A stretch of 64,000 nucleotides of DNA, from positions 1-64,000 of the forward strand of contig CAYYGN010000013.1 in NCBI GenBank assembly GCA_964471595.1, given 5' to 3'. The number at the start of each line of letters is the position of its first letter. Within the stretch, counting starts at the first letter, position 1. Source of the DNA: JAGNXB01 sp964471595 (GTDB lineage: Bacteria > Bacteroidota > Bacteroidia > Chitinophagales > Saprospiraceae). The notes below the pieces were generated by a model. The model saw nothing but the letters and a program-made list of their open reading frames with translations. It did no database searches and was not told where the DNA came from. The translations under genes and the position numbers were made by a program. Positions 9,023 through 17,644 of this stretch are shown piece by piece.

Positions 9023-10582
9023 ATGAGAGTGGCGGTTATCGGAAATGGCATTCAGGCCAACATGGGCGTGCGGTATTTGAACCGCATGTTCGGAGACAAA
9101 ATCCAGCTTTATCGCATCGGGCCGGAGGACCGGGGAGGGTTGCCGGTGGTCGGGGAATCGACCATCGAAATTACTGCCCGTTTTCTGGAGGAATGCATGG
9201 GCCTCACGGAATACCTGCGAGACCATCATTATCCCAAATATGCGTTGACGTATTACTTCAAGATCCGCCCGGATGACCCTTCCGACAGGACGTACTCCGT
9301 CCACTGCAATGAACGGGCGCCCCGGGATTGCCGCCAGGTCCCCGGTTGGACCGGACCTATGGACCACCCCCCTTCCTGGCAGCTCAACCGGGAGGTTTTC
9401 GACCGGGACATCCGCCGGATGAACGCTTCCGTCGAAGCGATCCAATGCCTGGACGGGATGGTGACGGAAGTGGAGATCCGTCCCGGGGGCAAACACAGTT
9501 TGTCAGTGATGATGACCTCCGGTGCAGCCACTACCCTGGATGTCGATTGGGTATTGGACGTATCGGGGCGGCACCGGCTGCTGGCCCGCCAATTTGACCT
9601 GACGGTCCGACCCGACGCTTCCAGGGATGTATTCTGGTTTCGTCTGGAGGGATTTGACCGTTCCCTCCTGAAAGACCTGGAAGCGTGGGGTCCAGAGCCG
9701 GCAGGTCCGGGTGAAACTTATCATTATGACCGCTATTACAGCACGCATCACTTCATGTGCCGGGGCGGATGGATCTGGATGATCCCCATGAAAGGCGAAT
9801 CCGGGTTGGACCGCATGAGCATCGGTTTTTCCTACATGCCCGAACTCGCCGGCGTCCAAATCCGGAACATGGAGGATTTCCTGAGGTTTGCGGATGGCTC
9901 CCATACCGTTATCGCCGATCTGGTACGCAGTGGGCATGTGGATGACACCAACCTGATGCGGAGGTATCCCTACACCGCCACCCGGTTTTATTCCCCTGAT
10001 CGCTGGGCGATAGTAGGCGATGCGGCCTATTCGCCTGACCCGTTGTTCAGCAATGGTCTCGCCTTCGGTTCCATCCAATGGGAACAGATAGGAGCCATGT
10101 TGGCCAGAGATCTGGACCGGTCGTTATCACCTGAATATGTATTGGCGCTGTCGGATGCCCTCTCGGGCCCGGTCAATGCCTCCCAAAAAGCGATCACCAC
10201 CTGGTATCCCACGATGCACGACCCGTGGATCAGCGCCATAAGGCTCAACTGGATCGAGATCGCCTACTTCTACCTTTTTCTGCCCATGGTGGTCAACGAG
10301 TGTCATTTCAGAGAGGACAGGCTGGGATTGTTCTCTCTGCTCGCCGAAAAACAGCAGGCCAATGCCTTCGATCTGAGTGAGGACCTTCTCGAAGCCAGAC
10401 AATCCATCGGGGACTTTCAACCCGAGCACTTTTTGTACATCGGCAAGGAGAAGGTCAACCTGCGTGCCATGGAAATCGTTTCTGATATCCGCGAGTTGTA
10501 TGCCCAGGGCGCGGAAGGCGGAAAATTGCGGAATGCCTATGCCCGAATGATCCTGGACCGGGTTTTTGCCCGGCAGGACTGA
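9023..10582 (+). CDS. Flavin-dependent halogenase, phenol/pyrrole-type motif (copy 2)
   Basis: A 519-residue paralogue of the preceding gene, alike along its whole length with near-identical blocks (RTYSVHCNERAP, VPGWTGPMDHPPSW, NGLAFG). It keeps the nucleotide-binding start (VIGNGIQA), the equivalent catalytic lysine in PKYALTYYFK, W250-I-W-M-I-P255 and the DPLFSNG loop. The two copies therefore look like an old tandem duplication with both active sites kept. ATG 9023 is chosen because the flavin fold begins there; an open frame extends up to 8930, but those 31 residues (basic, low complexity) have no counterpart in copy 1. A strong hairpin terminator follows. The shared substrate class is inferred to be phenolic or pyrrolic. 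Confidence 0.85.
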   Translation: MRVAVIGNGIQANMGVRYLNRMFGDKIQLYRIGPEDRGGLPVVGESTIEITARFLEECMGLTEYLRDHHYPKYALTYYFKIRPDDPSDRTYSVHCNERAPRDCRQVPGWTGPMDHPPSWQLNREVFDRDIRRMNASVEAIQCLDGMVTEVEIRPGGKHSLSVMMTSGAATTLDVDWVLDVSGRHRLLARQFDLTVRPDASRDVFWFRLEGFDRSLLKDLEAWGPEPAGPGETYHYDRYYSTHHFMCRGGWIWMIPMKGESGLDRMSIGFSYMPELAGVQIRNMEDFLRFADGSHTVIADLVRSGHVDDTNLMRRYPYTATRFYSPDRWAIVGDAAYSPDPLFSNGLAFGSIQWEQIGAMLARDLDRSLSPEYVLALSDALSGPVNASQKAITTWYPTMHDPWISAIRLNWIEIAYFYLFLPMVVNECHFREDRLGLFSLLAEKQQANAFDLSEDLLEARQSIGDFQPEHFLYIGKEKVNLRAMEIVSDIRELYAQGAEGGKLRNAYARMILDRVFARQD

Positions 10583-10635
10583 ATGCAGGTGCCGGATTCT
10601 AACCCCCAATGGGACGGACGGGGGCCTCGCCCATC

Positions 10636-10666
10636 AAAAACCCCCGGTGTCAAACCGGGGGTTTTT
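10636..10666. terminator. Strong bidirectional intrinsic terminator
   Basis: Twelve perfect base pairs: AAAAACCCCCGG (10636-10647), 7-base loop, CCGGGGGTTTTT (10655-10666). The G+C stem is flanked by A5 and T5, so it can terminate both the halogenase transcript and the converging hppA transcript. Confidence 0.9.
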
Positions 10667-10689
10667 GTCGGGGAAGGGAATAGTAGGTA

Positions 10690-12933
10690 TCAGATGGAAA
10701 AGACATCCTCCGGACATTCGGAAACGGGTGCCGCGCCCAAACGGATTTGGGACGACTCCTGCTCCCGAAGGCTGTGTCCGGCCGGAGCGCCATACATCTC
10801 ACCCAGGATGGGGGCAATGGCCAGACCCACCAGGCAGGTCAATTTGATCAGGATGTTCATGGAAGGACCGGAGGTATCCTTGAACGGATCGCCGACCGTA
10901 TCACCGGTCACAGCCGCCTTGTGGGCATCCGAACCTTTGAAGTAAGTCTGACCATCAACCGTTACGCCACCTTCAAACGATTTCTTGGCGTTGTCCCAGG
11001 CTCCACCCGCGTTGTTTTGGAAAATGGCCCACAAAACACCGGAGACGGTGACGCCGGCCATGTAGGAACCGAGGGCTTCTGGCCCCATGACAAAACCGAT
11101 AATGACCGGAGTAATGATGGTGATCAGTCCGGGCAGCATCATTTCGCGGAGGGCGGCTTTGGTCGAGATCTCCACGCAGCGGCCGTATTCGGGCTGGCCG
11201 GTGCCTTCCATGATACCGGGGATTTCGCGAAACTGGCGGCGTACTTCCTTTACCATGTCCATGGCGGCTTTGCCCACGGAATTCATGGCCAGAGCGCTGA
11301 ATACCACCGGGATCATTCCCCCTACAAAAAGAGCGGCCAGCACATCGGCCTTGAAGATGTTGATCCCGTCGATGCCCGTAAAGGTGACATAGGCCGCAAA
11401 CAGGCCCAGGGCCGTCAGGGCGGCGGAGGCGATGGCAAATCCTTTGCCCATGGCGGCCGTCGTGTTGCCCACGGAATCGAGAATGTCCGTGCGGGTTCGT
11501 ACCTCTTTGGGCAATTCGCTCATTTCGGCAATACCGCCGGCATTGTCGGCGATGGGGCCGAAGGCGTCAATGGCGAGCTGCATGGCCGTCGTGGCCATCA
11601 TGGCGGAGGCGGCAATGGCCACCCCGTAAAAACCGGCCAGCGAATAGGCGCCCCATATGGCCCCGGCGAAAAGCAGGATCGGACCAGCCGTCGAGATCAT
11701 GCCCACCCCCAGGCCTCCAATCACGTTGGTGGCCGCACCGGTGACGGATTTGGCGACAATGTCGAGGACGGGTTTTTTGCCCAAGCCCGTGTAGTATTCC
11801 GTCATGTAGGCAATGCTGCCACCCACGAAGAGACCGATCAATACGGCGTAAAAAACGTCATTAGGGCTTACCGCAAGGAGGCCCTGTCCAAAGAAGTTCA
11901 TGGTCATGGCAGGTGGAAGGAGCCAATGGATGGCAAACCAGGAGGCGACACCTGTCAGGAGGAGGGCGGTCCAGTTGCCCATGTTGAGGGCGCGATACAC
12001 CGATTTCTCATTGGCGTTATTCTCGGCCACGCGGACCAGAAAACTTCCGATGATCGAAAACAGGATGCCGATACCGGCAATGAAAACGGGAAGGAGGATG
12101 GGACCGAGTCCGCCGAAGGCATCGGCTACGGCGCCTCCCATGTCCCGGATGACATAGTTGCCGAGGACCATGGCGGCCAACACCGTGGCCACATAAGAGC
12201 CGAACAGGTCGGCGCCCATACCGGCCACGTCGCCCACATTGTCACCAACGTTGTCGGCGATAGTGGCAGGGTTGCGCGGGTCGTCTTCGGGAATGCCGGC
12301 TTCCACCTTACCCACCAGGTCAGCACCTACATCCGCGGCCTTGGTGTAAATCCCTCCCCCCACGCGGGCAAACAGGGCGATGGACTCCGCCCCCAGAGAG
12401 AATCCGGCCAACGCTTCCAGGACCATGGTCATGTCGTGGACGCTGGTCCATTGACCGCCCATCAGCCAGAAGAAGAGAAAAGCGAGGAGGGATGACAGGC
12501 CGAACACGGCCAGTCCGGCCACACCGAGTCCCATCACAGTGCCGCCCCGGAAGGATACCAGCAGGGCATGGGCCAGGCTGGTGCGCGCTGCTTGAGTGGT
12601 CCGTACATTAGCCTTGGTGGCGATCCGCATGCCGATATAGCCGGCAGTGACCGAGAAGGCGGCGCCAATGACAAAGGCAACGACGATAAACCAATGGGTC
12701 GTCTCCACCCGTGTGGACAGAAAACCCAACAGGGCGCCGGCCACGATGACGAAGAGGGTTAATACCCGGTACTCGGCTTTGAGAAACGCCATGGCGCCAT
12801 CGGCGATGTAACCGGCTATTTTGCGCATGCGGTCGTCACCGGCATCTTGCCGGCCGACCCAGGCATACAGGTAGGCCATATAGATCAGACCCGCCACGGC
12901 AAACAAGGGCAGGAAATAGATGAGTTGGTCCAT
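10690..12933 (-). CDS. hppA: Membrane-bound ion-pumping pyrophosphatase
   Basis: A 747-residue integral membrane pyrophosphatase that hydrolyses PPi to pump H+ or Na+ across the inner membrane. The substrate/Mg site signatures are intact (GADLVGKVEAGIPEDDPRN; DNVGDNVGDVAGMGADL; the C-terminal GDTVGDPFKDTSGPS), with about 16 hydrophobic segments. The segment GNTTAAMGKGFAI has Ala at the position where K+-independent enzymes have Lys, so a K+-dependent type is expected; whether it moves Na+ or H+ cannot be decided. A tail of about 30 residues follows the last helix (from GAPAGHSLREQE). It is transcribed alone, between a shared terminator and its own -7 box. Confidence 0.95.
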   Translation of the reverse strand: MDQLIYFLPLFAVAGLIYMAYLYAWVGRQDAGDDRMRKIAGYIADGAMAFLKAEYRVLTLFVIVAGALLGFLSTRVETTHWFIVVAFVIGAAFSVTAGYIGMRIATKANVRTTQAARTSLAHALLVSFRGGTVMGLGVAGLAVFGLSSLLAFLFFWLMGGQWTSVHDMTMVLEALAGFSLGAESIALFARVGGGIYTKAADVGADLVGKVEAGIPEDDPRNPATIADNVGDNVGDVAGMGADLFGSYVATVLAAMVLGNYVIRDMGGAVADAFGGLGPILLPVFIAGIGILFSIIGSFLVRVAENNANEKSVYRALNMGNWTALLLTGVASWFAIHWLLPPAMTMNFFGQGLLAVSPNDVFYAVLIGLFVGGSIAYMTEYYTGLGKKPVLDIVAKSVTGAATNVIGGLGVGMISTAGPILLFAGAIWGAYSLAGFYGVAIAASAMMATTAMQLAIDAFGPIADNAGGIAEMSELPKEVRTRTDILDSVGNTTAAMGKGFAIASAALTALGLFAAYVTFTGIDGINIFKADVLAALFVGGMIPVVFSALAMNSVGKAAMDMVKEVRRQFREIPGIMEGTGQPEYGRCVEISTKAALREMMLPGLITIITPVIIGFVMGPEALGSYMAGVTVSGVLWAIFQNNAGGAWDNAKKSFEGGVTVDGQTYFKGSDAHKAAVTGDTVGDPFKDTSGPSMNILIKLTCLVGLAIAPILGEMYGAPAGHSLREQESSQIRLGAAPVSECPEDVFSI

Positions 12934-12973
12934 TCGTAGGGTGATTTTTCAGTAAACAGGTTGAAAAGACCGG

Positions 12974-12981
12974 CAAAAGTA
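12974..12981 (-). promoter_or_regulatory. Candidate -7 box for hppA
   Basis: The minus strand reads TACTTTTG (TANNTTTG consensus), 40 bases upstream of the hppA start. No clear -33 element was found. Confidence 0.45.
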
Positions 12982-13024
12982 CGGACTTGACAGCTATTCT
13001 GCCCCGGAAAACGGGGGTCGCGGG

Positions 13025-13600
13025 TCAGTCCGTGTGCCAGGTAACCTTCTCGGCCACAGGACCCCGCTGTCCGGGCATTTCGGGCATGTCGTAATGGCCC
13101 AGGTAAAAAAGGCCCATACATCGCTCTCCTTCCGGCAAGCCCAGCCATGGGCCCACTTCCCGGATCAGTCCGGGCGTGCTCCAGTAGCCCCCCAATCCGT
13201 AGGCAGTGGCACAAAGCCACAGGTTTTGAACAGCGGCCGCCAGTGAGGCAATTTCTTCCCATTCGGGAATGCGCTCCTGAGGATCGCGTCTCAAAACAAG
13301 GGCAATGATCGTATCCGACCGGAGGGCGTTGAGGCGAAATTTGTCGCGGGTGGCTTCCGAAAATTTCTCCGGGGCCGTGATCCGGGTATATGCCTCGGCC
13401 ATGAAATCGGCCAGCTTTTGGCGACCGGCCCCCCGGAAAACGTGAAAACGCCAGGGCTCCGTGCGGCGATGCGTCGGCGCCCAGTTGGCCGCTTCCAGCA
13501 AGTGGGTTATCCACGCCTCCTCAATTGGCATGTCGGTAAAAACCGGGGGAAAGACGGCCCGCCGCCGGCGGACCAGGTCCATGAATTGATCAGGTTGCAC
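13025..13600 (-). CDS. Nitroreductase family protein
   Basis: A protein of about 191 residues of the FMN-dependent nitroreductase family, which reduces nitro, quinone or flavin substrates with NAD(P)H. The family core RRRAVFPP and the stretch ANWAPTHRRTEPWRFHVF near the N-terminus, plus GLGGYWSTPG in the second half, are clear. The start is inferred: a -7 box at 13613-13620 lies between the upstream ATG (13633) and the gene, which excludes that ATG. GTG 13600 gives the N-terminus MQPDQFMDLVRRRR expected for the family; ATG 13582 is the conservative alternative. An open frame continues to 14518 but is antisense to two other genes and is not coding. Confidence 0.85.
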   Translation of the reverse strand: MQPDQFMDLVRRRRAVFPPVFTDMPIEEAWITHLLEAANWAPTHRRTEPWRFHVFRGAGRQKLADFMAEAYTRITAPEKFSEATRDKFRLNALRSDTIIALVLRRDPQERIPEWEEIASLAAAVQNLWLCATAYGLGGYWSTPGLIREVGPWLGLPEGERCMGLFYLGHYDMPEMPGQRGPVAEKVTWHTD

Positions 13601-13612
13601 GCGCTTTTCCCG

Positions 13613-13620
13613 CAAAGCTA
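13613..13620 (-). promoter_or_regulatory. Candidate -7 box for the nitroreductase
   Basis: The minus strand reads TAGCTTTG, matching TANNTTTG, 12 bases before GTG 13600. It decides the start: transcription beginning here cannot include the ATG at 13633. Confidence 0.45.
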
Positions 13621-13741
13621 CATTCCTCGCCATACAGCGGCGCGAACATTGAAGGCCTTCTTCCTGTTTGCCATGTACAAACCGAAGGCAACACCCCGTC
13701 ATTCCCACCCCTCCTTCCAGACAGTTGTTGAACCCGTTCTC

Positions 13742-14317
13742 ATGAGGTTGAATCCGTTCAGATGGTTGTTCCATTCCGGAGGCAAATCCGGCGCGCCCGC
13801 CGAAACGCGGGATGCGCTCGTGCGGGATGAAGATTTTCTGAACGGTTTCCGGCAATGGCGGGACCGGGAGGATTATCTCCACTGGACAGAACGCCTTCGC
13901 CACGCCTTCAATCTCAACCGGGCGGGATTGGACCCGGAAGACGAAAGCATTGATTTTCTGGCATTCCGGGCCACCTCCGGCTTCGTCTTCCACTTCCAGA
14001 ATGAAGAGGTCCCGGCTCAGGAGGTCCGCTTTTTGGCGGATCTGTTGCGCGACCGCATCAAGGAGGCCGGATATCGCCTGTCGATGTCGGATGTGCGCAC
14101 CAGAGAGCATGAAGTACAGGAAAGACATTTTCTCAAACCTCCCCTGCAAAGAGGATCCGACCACCGGGCCCAACAGCGTTACGGCAACATTACGCTGGAG
14201 ACACTTTTTCGCCATGGATGCCCGGTATACCTGAGGTGTATCGTCACCCATTATCAGGACCGCTGTTATCTGCCGGCCGAAGATGTCGGCGCATTGTTTG
14301 AAACGCTGGTGGCCTGA
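13742..14317 (+). CDS. Conserved protein of unknown function
   Basis: About 191 residues from ATG 13742; earlier in-frame starts exist, for example the one that would begin MYKPKATPRH. I do not recognise a named family. There is no signal peptide or membrane segment. The sequence is charged and well folded in appearance, with a C-terminal block (YGNITLETLFRHGCPVYLRC, then THYQDRCYLPAEDVGALF) that reads like a conserved domain and that I associate, without certainty, with uncharacterised proteins of this phylum. It lies 60 bases before the methylmalonyl-CoA epimerase gene, which has its own promoter box, so co-transcription is not required. Confidence 0.6.
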   Translation: MRLNPFRWLFHSGGKSGAPAETRDALVRDEDFLNGFRQWRDREDYLHWTERLRHAFNLNRAGLDPEDESIDFLAFRATSGFVFHFQNEEVPAQEVRFLADLLRDRIKEAGYRLSMSDVRTREHEVQERHFLKPPLQRGSDHRAQQRYGNITLETLFRHGCPVYLRCIVTHYQDRCYLPAEDVGALFETLVA

Positions 14318-14352
14318 CCATACCGAAAAGCGGGGAGAACTACACTTACGCC

Positions 14353-14360
14353 TAACTTTG
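14353..14360 (+). promoter_or_regulatory. Candidate -7 box for mce
   Basis: TAACTTTG matches TANNTTTG and lies 17 bases before ATG 14378, giving a leader of roughly a dozen bases. Confidence 0.45.
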
Positions 14361-14377
14361 TCCAAAGCGACCTCCCC

Positions 14378-14803
14378 ATGATCAAACACGTCGAACACAT
14401 CGGCATCGCCGTCCGAGACCGGAAAGCCGCCCAGGTCCTCTTTGACCGTTTGCTCGGCGCCATGCCATACAAAGTGGAGGAAGTAGGCCGGGAGGGGGTG
14501 GTGACCGTTTTCTACCAATGCGGGGAATCAAAAATCGAACTCCTGGAATCCACCCGGGAAGGATCACCGGTCCATCGATTCCTGGAGAAGCGCGGCGAAG
14601 GGATACATCATATCGCTTTCGAAGTGGACGATATCCGGGCCGAGATGGCCAGGTTGCGGGATCAGGGATTTCACCTGCTGAATGAGGAACCCGCTGTCGG
14701 AGCGGACAACAAGTGGATATGCTTTATCCATCCCCGTGATACCCACGGCGTATTGATCGAATTGTGTCAGACCATGACCGGCGACGCATGGAGCCCGGCC
14801 TGA
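14378..14803 (+). CDS. mce: Methylmalonyl-CoA epimerase
   Basis: A 141-residue single-domain VOC-fold enzyme that interconverts (S)- and (R)-methylmalonyl-CoA in propionate and odd-chain or branched-chain breakdown. The family start HVEHIGIAVRD, the central ESKIELLES, GIHHIAFEV and the end GVLIEL supply the expected His/Gln/His/Glu metal ligands. The length is typical. The final 16 bases overlap the start of the TauE-like gene, so the two are probably co-transcribed. Methylmalonyl-CoA mutase is not in the window. It could be another VOC enzyme, but the match along the length is strong. Confidence 0.9.
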   Translation: MIKHVEHIGIAVRDRKAAQVLFDRLLGAMPYKVEEVGREGVVTVFYQCGESKIELLESTREGSPVHRFLEKRGEGIHHIAFEVDDIRAEMARLRDQGFHLLNEEPAVGADNKWICFIHPRDTHGVLIELCQTMTGDAWSPA

Positions 14804-15543
14804 TCCTCCTGGCTGTCACCGGCAGCTTCCTGGCCGGCGTCATCAATACCCTGGCCGGAAACGGCTCGGCCATCACCCTGCCGCTCATGACCGAAGTGCT
14901 GGGCCTGCCCGGCAACGTGGCCAACGGCACCAACCGACTCGGACTGTTGAGCCAGACCACGCTGGGCGCCTGGGTCTTTTACCGGGAAGGCAAACTCGAT
15001 CTCCGCCAGGCCAGACCCTACATTTTCATGACTTTCGCCGGTGCCATCCCGGGGGTATGGACCGCCATTTCAGTGACCAATGAGCAATTTCGCTCCGTTT
15101 TCGGCTATCTGTTGATCCTCATGCTGGGCGTCATCCTCATCCGGCCCGAGAGATGGCTGCGCGTCGCAGAAATTCCCGGGCGGCCCCGGTATGCGCTGGC
15201 CATCCCCCTGTTCTTCGCCCTGGGTTTCTACGGCGGCTTTATCCAGATGGGCATGGGCATTTTTTTTGTCGCGGTCATGGTGCTGACAGCCGGTTATGAC
15301 ATTATCAGGGCCAATGCCATCAAGGTGCTCGTAGTCGCCCTGTTCACTCTGGCAGTGATCCTCATCTTCCAGTGGCGAGGTTACATTGACTGGAAAATCG
15401 GATTGATCCTGGCCGGCGGCCAAGCCCTGGGCGGCTACCTGACGGCCCGCTTTGCCTCGCGTTATCCGGGAGCCGGTATCTGGGCCTATCGCCTTCTCGT
15501 CGTCACGGTCATCGGTTCCATCCTCCACATCTTTATTGCCTGA
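14788..15543 (+). CDS. TauE/SafE family permease
   Basis: About 251 residues with seven to eight hydrophobic segments and the TauE/SafE pattern: a first repeat with AGVINTLAGNGSAITLPLM and a second with GFYGGFIQMGMGIFFVAVM. The family exports or imports sulfite, sulfonates and related small anions; the substrate is unknown here. ATG 14788 (MEPGLILLAV) is chosen because it starts right at the first helix; ATG 14764 in the same frame would add eight polar residues. It overlaps the epimerase gene by 16 bases and precedes the DUF4837 gene by nine, so it sits inside an operon. Confidence 0.85.
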   Translation: MEPGLILLAVTGSFLAGVINTLAGNGSAITLPLMTEVLGLPGNVANGTNRLGLLSQTTLGAWVFYREGKLDLRQARPYIFMTFAGAIPGVWTAISVTNEQFRSVFGYLLILMLGVILIRPERWLRVAEIPGRPRYALAIPLFFALGFYGGFIQMGMGIFFVAVMVLTAGYDIIRANAIKVLVVALFTLAVILIFQWRGYIDWKIGLILAGGQALGGYLTARFASRYPGAGIWAYRLLVVTVIGSILHIFIA

Positions 15544-15552
15544 ATACGCCAC

Positions 15553-16680
15553 ATGGTCTCTTTCCCGCATCTTCTCCATATGCCCGTTACCTTGCCACCT
15601 ATCATCAGGCCCGTCCTTCCGTTCCTTTTCGGGTTGTCGCTGATCCTGACAGGGATGCTCGCTTCCTGTGGGGACGACAATATCTCCAGGCGATACGGAG
15701 GTTTGCCATCTGCCTTCGGAAAAGCGAACAAACTGACCGTCATTGCCGACAGCGCCTGGTGGGCCAATGGACTGGGCGACAGTGTGGATTTCACCATGGG
15801 CGCCCCCTTCCTGATCCTTCCCGCACCCGAACCGCTCTACGACCTGACCCATTTCTCCTACAAAGACCTGGAGGCCAATGCCGCCCGCCGGGAACTGCGC
15901 ACCTACCTCGTCATCAGCCATGCCGGATTGCAGGGCACCCCGCTGGACAACATGATCCGCGAGGATATGGGCGACACCCTGCTGTCGGGCGGACAGCCAT
16001 GGCTCGTGCGTCAGGTACGCAACCGTTGGGCCCTCGGACAGCTGCTGTTTTACATCTACGGGCAGGATGAAGCGGCCGTCTACCAGGCCATTGCCGATCG
16101 GGGACCTGCCCTGTTGTCCCGTATCCGGGAGCACGACCAACCGATCCTGGAAAGCCAGACCTTCGCCGCGAAGGAAAATCTCCCTTTGACCCGCCAGGTC
16201 AGGGAAAGCACCGGGATGTCCTTTCGCATTCCGGGTGAATTTGTCACCGCGTTGGATCAGGACAGCACCATGTGGCTGCGCAAGGAGCTGAAGGACATTT
16301 CCATCAGCCTGCTCTTCCGCCGGATACCCTATCAGAGCCAGGACCAGTTTGAGAAGGAAGGATTCCGGCTCCTTCACGACAGGATGACGGCCATTGTCAG
16401 CTCGGGACTGCCGGAAATCCCCACCCGCATGGTGATCGACGACCGCTACTTGCCCATGTTCTTTTCTCCCGTCACGATCGGAGGACAATACGCCATGGAA
16501 GTCCGGGGATTATGGCGCATGCACAATGATGTCATGGGCGGACCTTTCATCTCCTGCCTTATCCTCAGCCCGGACAAACGGCATCTGGTCCTGGCGACCG
16601 GGTTTGTTTACGGCCCTGGAAAATCAAAAAGGGAGTGGATGCAACAACTGGAAATCATTCTCCGTTCCGGGAAGTTCTGA
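15553..16680 (+). CDS. DUF4837 family lipoprotein
   Basis: A 375-residue predicted lipoprotein: a hydrophobic signal followed by the lipobox LTGMLASC, with the lipidated Cys at about residue 39. The rest matches my memory of DUF4837, a Bacteroidota family of unknown function: an N-terminal GKANKLTVIADSAWW and a C-terminal MGGPFISC block. Two halves of similar size are suggested. An in-frame ATG at 15580 gives a shorter, equally good signal. It is the last gene of the mce-tauE run and its stop lies seven bases from the converging moaCB stop. Confidence 0.8.
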   Translation: MVSFPHLLHMPVTLPPIIRPVLPFLFGLSLILTGMLASCGDDNISRRYGGLPSAFGKANKLTVIADSAWWANGLGDSVDFTMGAPFLILPAPEPLYDLTHFSYKDLEANAARRELRTYLVISHAGLQGTPLDNMIREDMGDTLLSGGQPWLVRQVRNRWALGQLLFYIYGQDEAAVYQAIADRGPALLSRIREHDQPILESQTFAAKENLPLTRQVRESTGMSFRIPGEFVTALDQDSTMWLRKELKDISISLLFRRIPYQSQDQFEKEGFRLLHDRMTAIVSSGLPEIPTRMVIDDRYLPMFFSPVTIGGQYAMEVRGLWRMHNDVMGGPFISCLILSPDKRHLVLATGFVYGPGKSKREWMQQLEIILRSGKF

Positions 16681-16687
16681 GACCTTT

Positions 16688-17608
16688 CTACCCCTCGTCA
16701 TGGCGCATGCCCTGTGCCACCCTGAACAGGTGCAGCACATAGGGAAACAAAGCGTCCATGGTCTCCGTGGCGCCGCCTGTCGAACCGGGCAGGGTAATGA
16801 CCAGCGTCCGGCCTTTCATGCCGGCCACGCCTCTGCTGAGCATGGCATAGGGCGTCCGGTCCTGGCCAAAGGAGCGGGCTGCTTCCATGATGCCCGGGAT
16901 TTCCCGGTCCAGGAGCGGTGCAATCGTTTCCGGGGTGACATCCCGCGGCGAAAGGCCGGTTCCGCCAGTCATCAACAAAAGATCAACGGGTTCGGCACCG
17001 GTAAATCGATGGAAAGCACTGCGTATTTCTTCGGGTTCGTCAGGTATGATCACATAATGCGGCACCATGACCTGGTGGTCGCCGAGACGGGTTTGTATGG
17101 CCACTCCGGCCCGGTCGTCTTTCTTGCCGGCGGACACACTGTCGGAACAAACCACCACCGCGGCTTTGAGGCCCAGTCCGAGGTGGTCCGTAAACTGGGA
17201 TTTCCCCCCTTTCTTGCGCATCAGCCGGACATGGCCGATCTCCACACTCTTGTCCACGGGCTTGAGCATGTCATACATGGTCAAAGCCGCAATGGCAGCG
17301 CCATGCATGGCTTCCACTTCAACGCCGGTCCTGTACACGGTATGCACCTCGACCTCAATGCGGATGGTCATCCCTTCGACCGCGCTGCGCACGGCGGCAT
17401 ATTCTACGGGAAGAGGATGGCAATCAGGGATGACCCCAGCCGTGTTCTTGATGGCGAGTAGTCCGGCGGCTTTGGCCATTTCAAAGACGTCACCTTTGGG
17501 AATCTGCCGGGATTCGATGCGTTGGATCGTCCGGGGATCACCTACTTGCACCAGGGCCTCAGCCACGGCAATGCGACGGGTGAAGATCTTGTGCGTAATG
17601 TCGTTCAT
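16688..17608 (-). CDS. moaCB: Bifunctional MoaC-MoaB/MogA molybdopterin protein
   Basis: A 306-residue fusion. Residues 1 to about 150 are MoaC (cyclic pyranopterin monophosphate synthase): KGDVFEMAKAAG, IPDCHPLP and the catalytic-region YDMLKPVDKSVEI. Residues about 155-300 are a MoaB/MogA-type molybdopterin adenylyltransferase: VVVCSDSVSAGKKDDRAG, LLMTGGTGLSPRD and LPGSTGG. Both active-site signatures are intact, so one polypeptide should serve the first and the adenylation steps of cofactor synthesis. It is the last gene of the moeA-tauE-moaD-moaE-moaCB operon, 36 bases after moaE. MoaA, which supplies the MoaC substrate, is not in the window. Confidence 0.93.
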   Translation of the reverse strand: MNDITHKIFTRRIAVAEALVQVGDPRTIQRIESRQIPKGDVFEMAKAAGLLAIKNTAGVIPDCHPLPVEYAAVRSAVEGMTIRIEVEVHTVYRTGVEVEAMHGAAIAALTMYDMLKPVDKSVEIGHVRLMRKKGGKSQFTDHLGLGLKAAVVVCSDSVSAGKKDDRAGVAIQTRLGDHQVMVPHYVIIPDEPEEIRSAFHRFTGAEPVDLLLMTGGTGLSPRDVTPETIAPLLDREIPGIMEAARSFGQDRTPYAMLSRGVAGMKGRTLVITLPGSTGGATETMDALFPYVLHLFRVAQGMRHDEG

Positions 17609-17644
17609 TCCGGGAAGGGTGGTTCTGGGGGAAAGAATCGGGCG

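Noticed and set aside
7254..10582. Tryptophan halogenase as the specific label
   Set aside because: WxWxIP supports halogenase family, but the DPLFSNG loop lacks the Glu of tryptophan enzymes; a general flavin halogenase call is safer.
10747..12495. 582-codon + strand open frame inside hppA
   Set aside because: Antisense to a certain hppA; composition rich in Gly, His and Arg and no domain, as expected from a shadow frame in GC-rich DNA.
13633..14518. Upstream two-thirds of a 497-codon minus-strand open frame containing the nitroreductase
   Set aside because: It runs antisense through two better-supported + genes (13742-14317 and mce), has no domain, and a promoter box lies downstream of its start.
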